Assembly (NCBI GenBank): GCA_021827445.1
Contig: JAKAVW010000182.1
Coordinates: forward strand, 1 to 6,206
Source: Pseudomonadota bacterium
Lineage (GTDB): Bacteria; Pseudomonadota; Gammaproteobacteria; Acidithiobacillales; Acidithiobacillaceae
DNA: 6,206 nt
Direction: 5' to 3'
Positions 4,621-6,206 of this stretch are shown here, piece by piece (positions within the stretch are counted from its first letter, which is position 1; the number at the start of each line of letters is the position of its first letter). Below the pieces are notes generated by a model, which saw only the letters and a list, made by a program, of their open reading frames with translations, was not told the origin of the DNA and searched no databases. Both the position numbers and the translations under genes were made by a program.

Positions 4621-5322
4621 GTGTTTAAAGATGCTGATGCCTTTAACGTTTCCGGAGCACCACTAGCTCATGGTGAAATCCCGCACGTCACAGCCCCCCC
4701 CCTGACGCAGCATTACCTGGACCACCTGGCATTGACACCCGCACAGCGGCATTGGGTGGAACAGGAGGTTACACAGGTGCCAAGCGGTTCAGGCAGTGAT
4801 AAGGCATTCAGTGCATTACAGACCGCGCTCGGGTCCCTCGCGGATGGTGATGAACTTCATGCGAGGTTGACGCTCTCGTTGCCCGCCACGCGTCACGCCG
4901 AGCATCCTGCGGCATGGTTGCGCCGTCAGCAAGCTCCAGTGATTCGCCGTTCATCAATGGCCTCTAAACCGTTTCTGCGTTCTCCGCAAGAGGTGTTACG
5001 GCACTTTTTCAGTCAGCAACACGTCGCTTCAAAGACAGGCAACAGCCTCAAGGCTGCTTTCGCATTTTCAACACGCCGTACCTCTGCGCGCGGTAAAAGG
5101 CTTGCCAGGGCCGCCGTCGTATGGGGCATTATCCTGATGGGCGGCTTGACTGCCCCGGCATTTGCACATGCCCACGAGGATCATTTCCAGCCCAATCACA
5201 GCTACGAAACGCAACAGTTGACGAACTGGGACCGGGGTATATTTCGGGCAATAGGCCCCGATGGCTTGCAAAAAACCAGCGCGCCAGCATCATTGCTCAG
5301 GTTATTACTGCCAGATTCCTAA
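4621..5322 (+). CDS. Single-pass membrane protein with an OpgH N-terminal-like region
   Basis: This 233-residue gene starts with GTG, 7 nt after TGGAG (4609-4613). Function is not established. Residues 29-50 (TQHYLDHLALTPAQRHWVEQ and on) recall the N-terminus of OpgH proteins of the form EYLAHLP..DEQR, and VIRRSSMASKPF (107-118) recalls the (R/K)RSSM..PW or IRR..V.PEPW stretch before OpgH's first membrane helix. After a basic stretch (RRTSARGKRLAR, 152-163), one hydrophobic segment (164-180) follows where OpgH has its first helix, but it ends AFA-HAHEDH like a signal-peptidase site. A His-rich tail of about 50 residues closes the protein; the glucosyltransferase domain and other helices are absent. 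It is either a truncated opgH or an independent regulator; in E. coli the OpgH N-terminal region also binds FtsZ. It faces opgG tail to tail with overlapping stops. Confidence 0.6.
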   Translation: MFKDADAFNVSGAPLAHGEIPHVTAPPLTQHYLDHLALTPAQRHWVEQEVTQVPSGSGSDKAFSALQTALGSLADGDELHARLTLSLPATRHAEHPAAWLRRQQAPVIRRSSMASKPFLRSPQEVLRHFFSQQHVASKTGNSLKAAFAFSTRRTSARGKRLARAAVVWGIILMGGLTAPAFAHAHEDHFQPNHSYETQQLTNWDRGIFRAIGPDGLQKTSAPASLLRLLLPDS

Positions 5323-6206
5323 GACTTCTTGCTGCGCTGCAGCAGATAGGTCCAAGTGTCGCTGAGGGTATGTCCACGCGATTCCAGAAAGGCGCGAACA
5401 TTGGTCGGATGATGCGCTGGCGGCAGGATCTGAGCTTGCCACTGCCACTGATGATTGGCCGGGTCGAAGCGTACCGCGGAATGGATTAAACGGGTACCAG
5501 GCCCCACGGAAATATGTGCTTGCACGGGGGTGTTCGCCGGGAGTCGGCCCAAACCACCACCCGCGAAATTTACCACAATACGGCGACTACCACCGCCGTG
5601 TGGTACGGTCCCGAGATAAGTCGCGACAGGGTGACCCCCCGGCGGCAGATCGGCGGCGTCGCGGAAAAAATTGAGCCGATACCGAACGGAAAATGCCTGT
5701 CCCGGTTGTGGGGAATGTCGGGGCACCCAAAACGTCACGATATTGTCAAGATTGCGGTTATTGGTAGGCAATTCCACCAACTCTACCTGCCCCTTTCCCC
5801 AATCGTTCAAGGGTTGAATCCAGACACTCGGACGCTTCTGATATTGCGTGTTGATTCCCTCATAATTGGCGAATCGCCGATCCTGCTGGAATAAACCAAA
5901 GCCCTGCGGATGATCTAGGGTATACCGCGTGACTTGCGTATACAGCGGGTTATTCAATGGTCGGGTAATCCACTCGCCATCGCCATTGGCCATGATGAGG
6001 TCACTGGAATCATGCTGTTGTGGATGCCAGTCACCGGCGCGAATACCGCGCCCACGACCATGCCAGAACATGCTGGATAGCGGTGCGATTTCCAGTTGAC
6101 GAATCTTTTTGCGCGGATACAGCACCGCATGGACGCGAATATGCGTGCTCTTGCCGGGCGTCACCTCAAAGCGATAGGCACCGGTTATCAACGGACTGTT
6201 GAGTAG
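5319..6206 (-). CDS. opgG: Periplasmic glucan biosynthesis protein OpgG/OpgD, 3' part
   Basis: OpgG-family proteins act in the periplasm on the beta-glucan backbone made by OpgH and are needed for osmoregulated periplasmic glucans. The frame is open to the window edge, so the N-terminus and signal peptide lie outside; about 295 C-terminal residues of roughly 510 are present. Family signatures read in order: NSPLITGAYRFEVTPG, APLSSMFWHG, HDSSDLIMANGDGEWITRPL, DHPQGFGLFQQDR, YQKRPSVWIQP, DWGKGQVELVELPTNNRNLD with NIVTFWVP, then the immunoglobulin-like C-terminal domain ending LSDTWTYLLQRSKKS. The YQKRPSVW stretch is also typical of the paralogue OpgD, so G versus D is not settled. The TAG stop (5321-5319) overlaps the stop of the convergent OpgH-like gene; no opgH lies downstream on this strand. 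Confidence 0.93.
   Translation of the reverse strand, partial: LLNSPLITGAYRFEVTPGKSTHIRVHAVLYPRKKIRQLEIAPLSSMFWHGRGRGIRAGDWHPQQHDSSDLIMANGDGEWITRPLNNPLYTQVTRYTLDHPQGFGLFQQDRRFANYEGINTQYQKRPSVWIQPLNDWGKGQVELVELPTNNRNLDNIVTFWVPRHSPQPGQAFSVRYRLNFFRDAADLPPGGHPVATYLGTVPHGGGSRRIVVNFAGGGLGRLPANTPVQAHISVGPGTRLIHSAVRFDPANHQWQWQAQILPPAHHPTNVRAFLESRGHTLSDTWTYLLQRSKKS

Noticed and set aside
1..6206. CRISPR array, tRNA, rRNA or insertion sequence
   Set aside because: No regularly spaced repeats, no tRNA-like cloverleaf noticed, and no transposase frame or terminal inverted repeats were found by reading.

Overview
This window looks like a chromosomal segment of a moderately GC-rich proteobacterium. The nadD-rsfS-rlmH housekeeping cluster, the MsrA/MsrB pair and the OpgG-type periplasmic glucan protein all fit a gamma- or beta-like proteobacterium. 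Overall flavour suggests an acidithiobacillus-type organism, but that is only an impression; no ribosomal RNA or other decisive marker is present.

Left part (about 1-2550, all minus strand): a DsbG/DsbC-like thioredoxin-fold lipoprotein, then nadD (NAD synthesis), rsfS (ribosome silencing factor), rlmH (23S rRNA pseudouridine methyltransferase) and the start of a small lipoprotein that runs out of the window. Gaps are 71, 24, 6 and 7 nt, so nadD to the lipoprotein are very probably one transcript. Start codons are unusual: rsfS uses TTG, the last lipoprotein GTG, and nadD has no visible Shine-Dalgarno.

Middle (about 2550-3750): divergent from the Dsb-like lipoprotein lies an msrA-msrB operon for repair of both epimers of methionine sulfoxide in proteins. 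The divergent gap carries a sequence with the -24/-12 layout of a sigma-54 promoter, reading toward msrA.

Decayed interval (about 3750-4460): no intact gene is convincing. Directly after msrB is the last 29 codons of a PIN-domain (VapC-like) toxin, then about 200 nt of unassignable DNA, then on the minus strand the last third of an S-formylglutathione hydrolase that has lost its nucleophile region. This looks like a scar of deletions or of an old island.

Right part (about 4460-6206): a 162-nt regulatory region with a near-consensus sigma-54 promoter and a 7+7 bp inverted repeat about 100 bp upstream of the predicted start of transcription. It drives a 233-residue protein whose first 130 residues resemble the cytoplasmic N-terminal region of the glucosyltransferase OpgH, followed by one membrane or signal segment and a short tail, but no glucosyltransferase domain. 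It converges, with overlapping stop codons, on an opgG-family gene for osmoregulated periplasmic glucan synthesis whose 5' part lies outside the window. The orphan OpgH-N-like gene under a probable sigma-54 promoter, facing opgG, is the most interesting item here.
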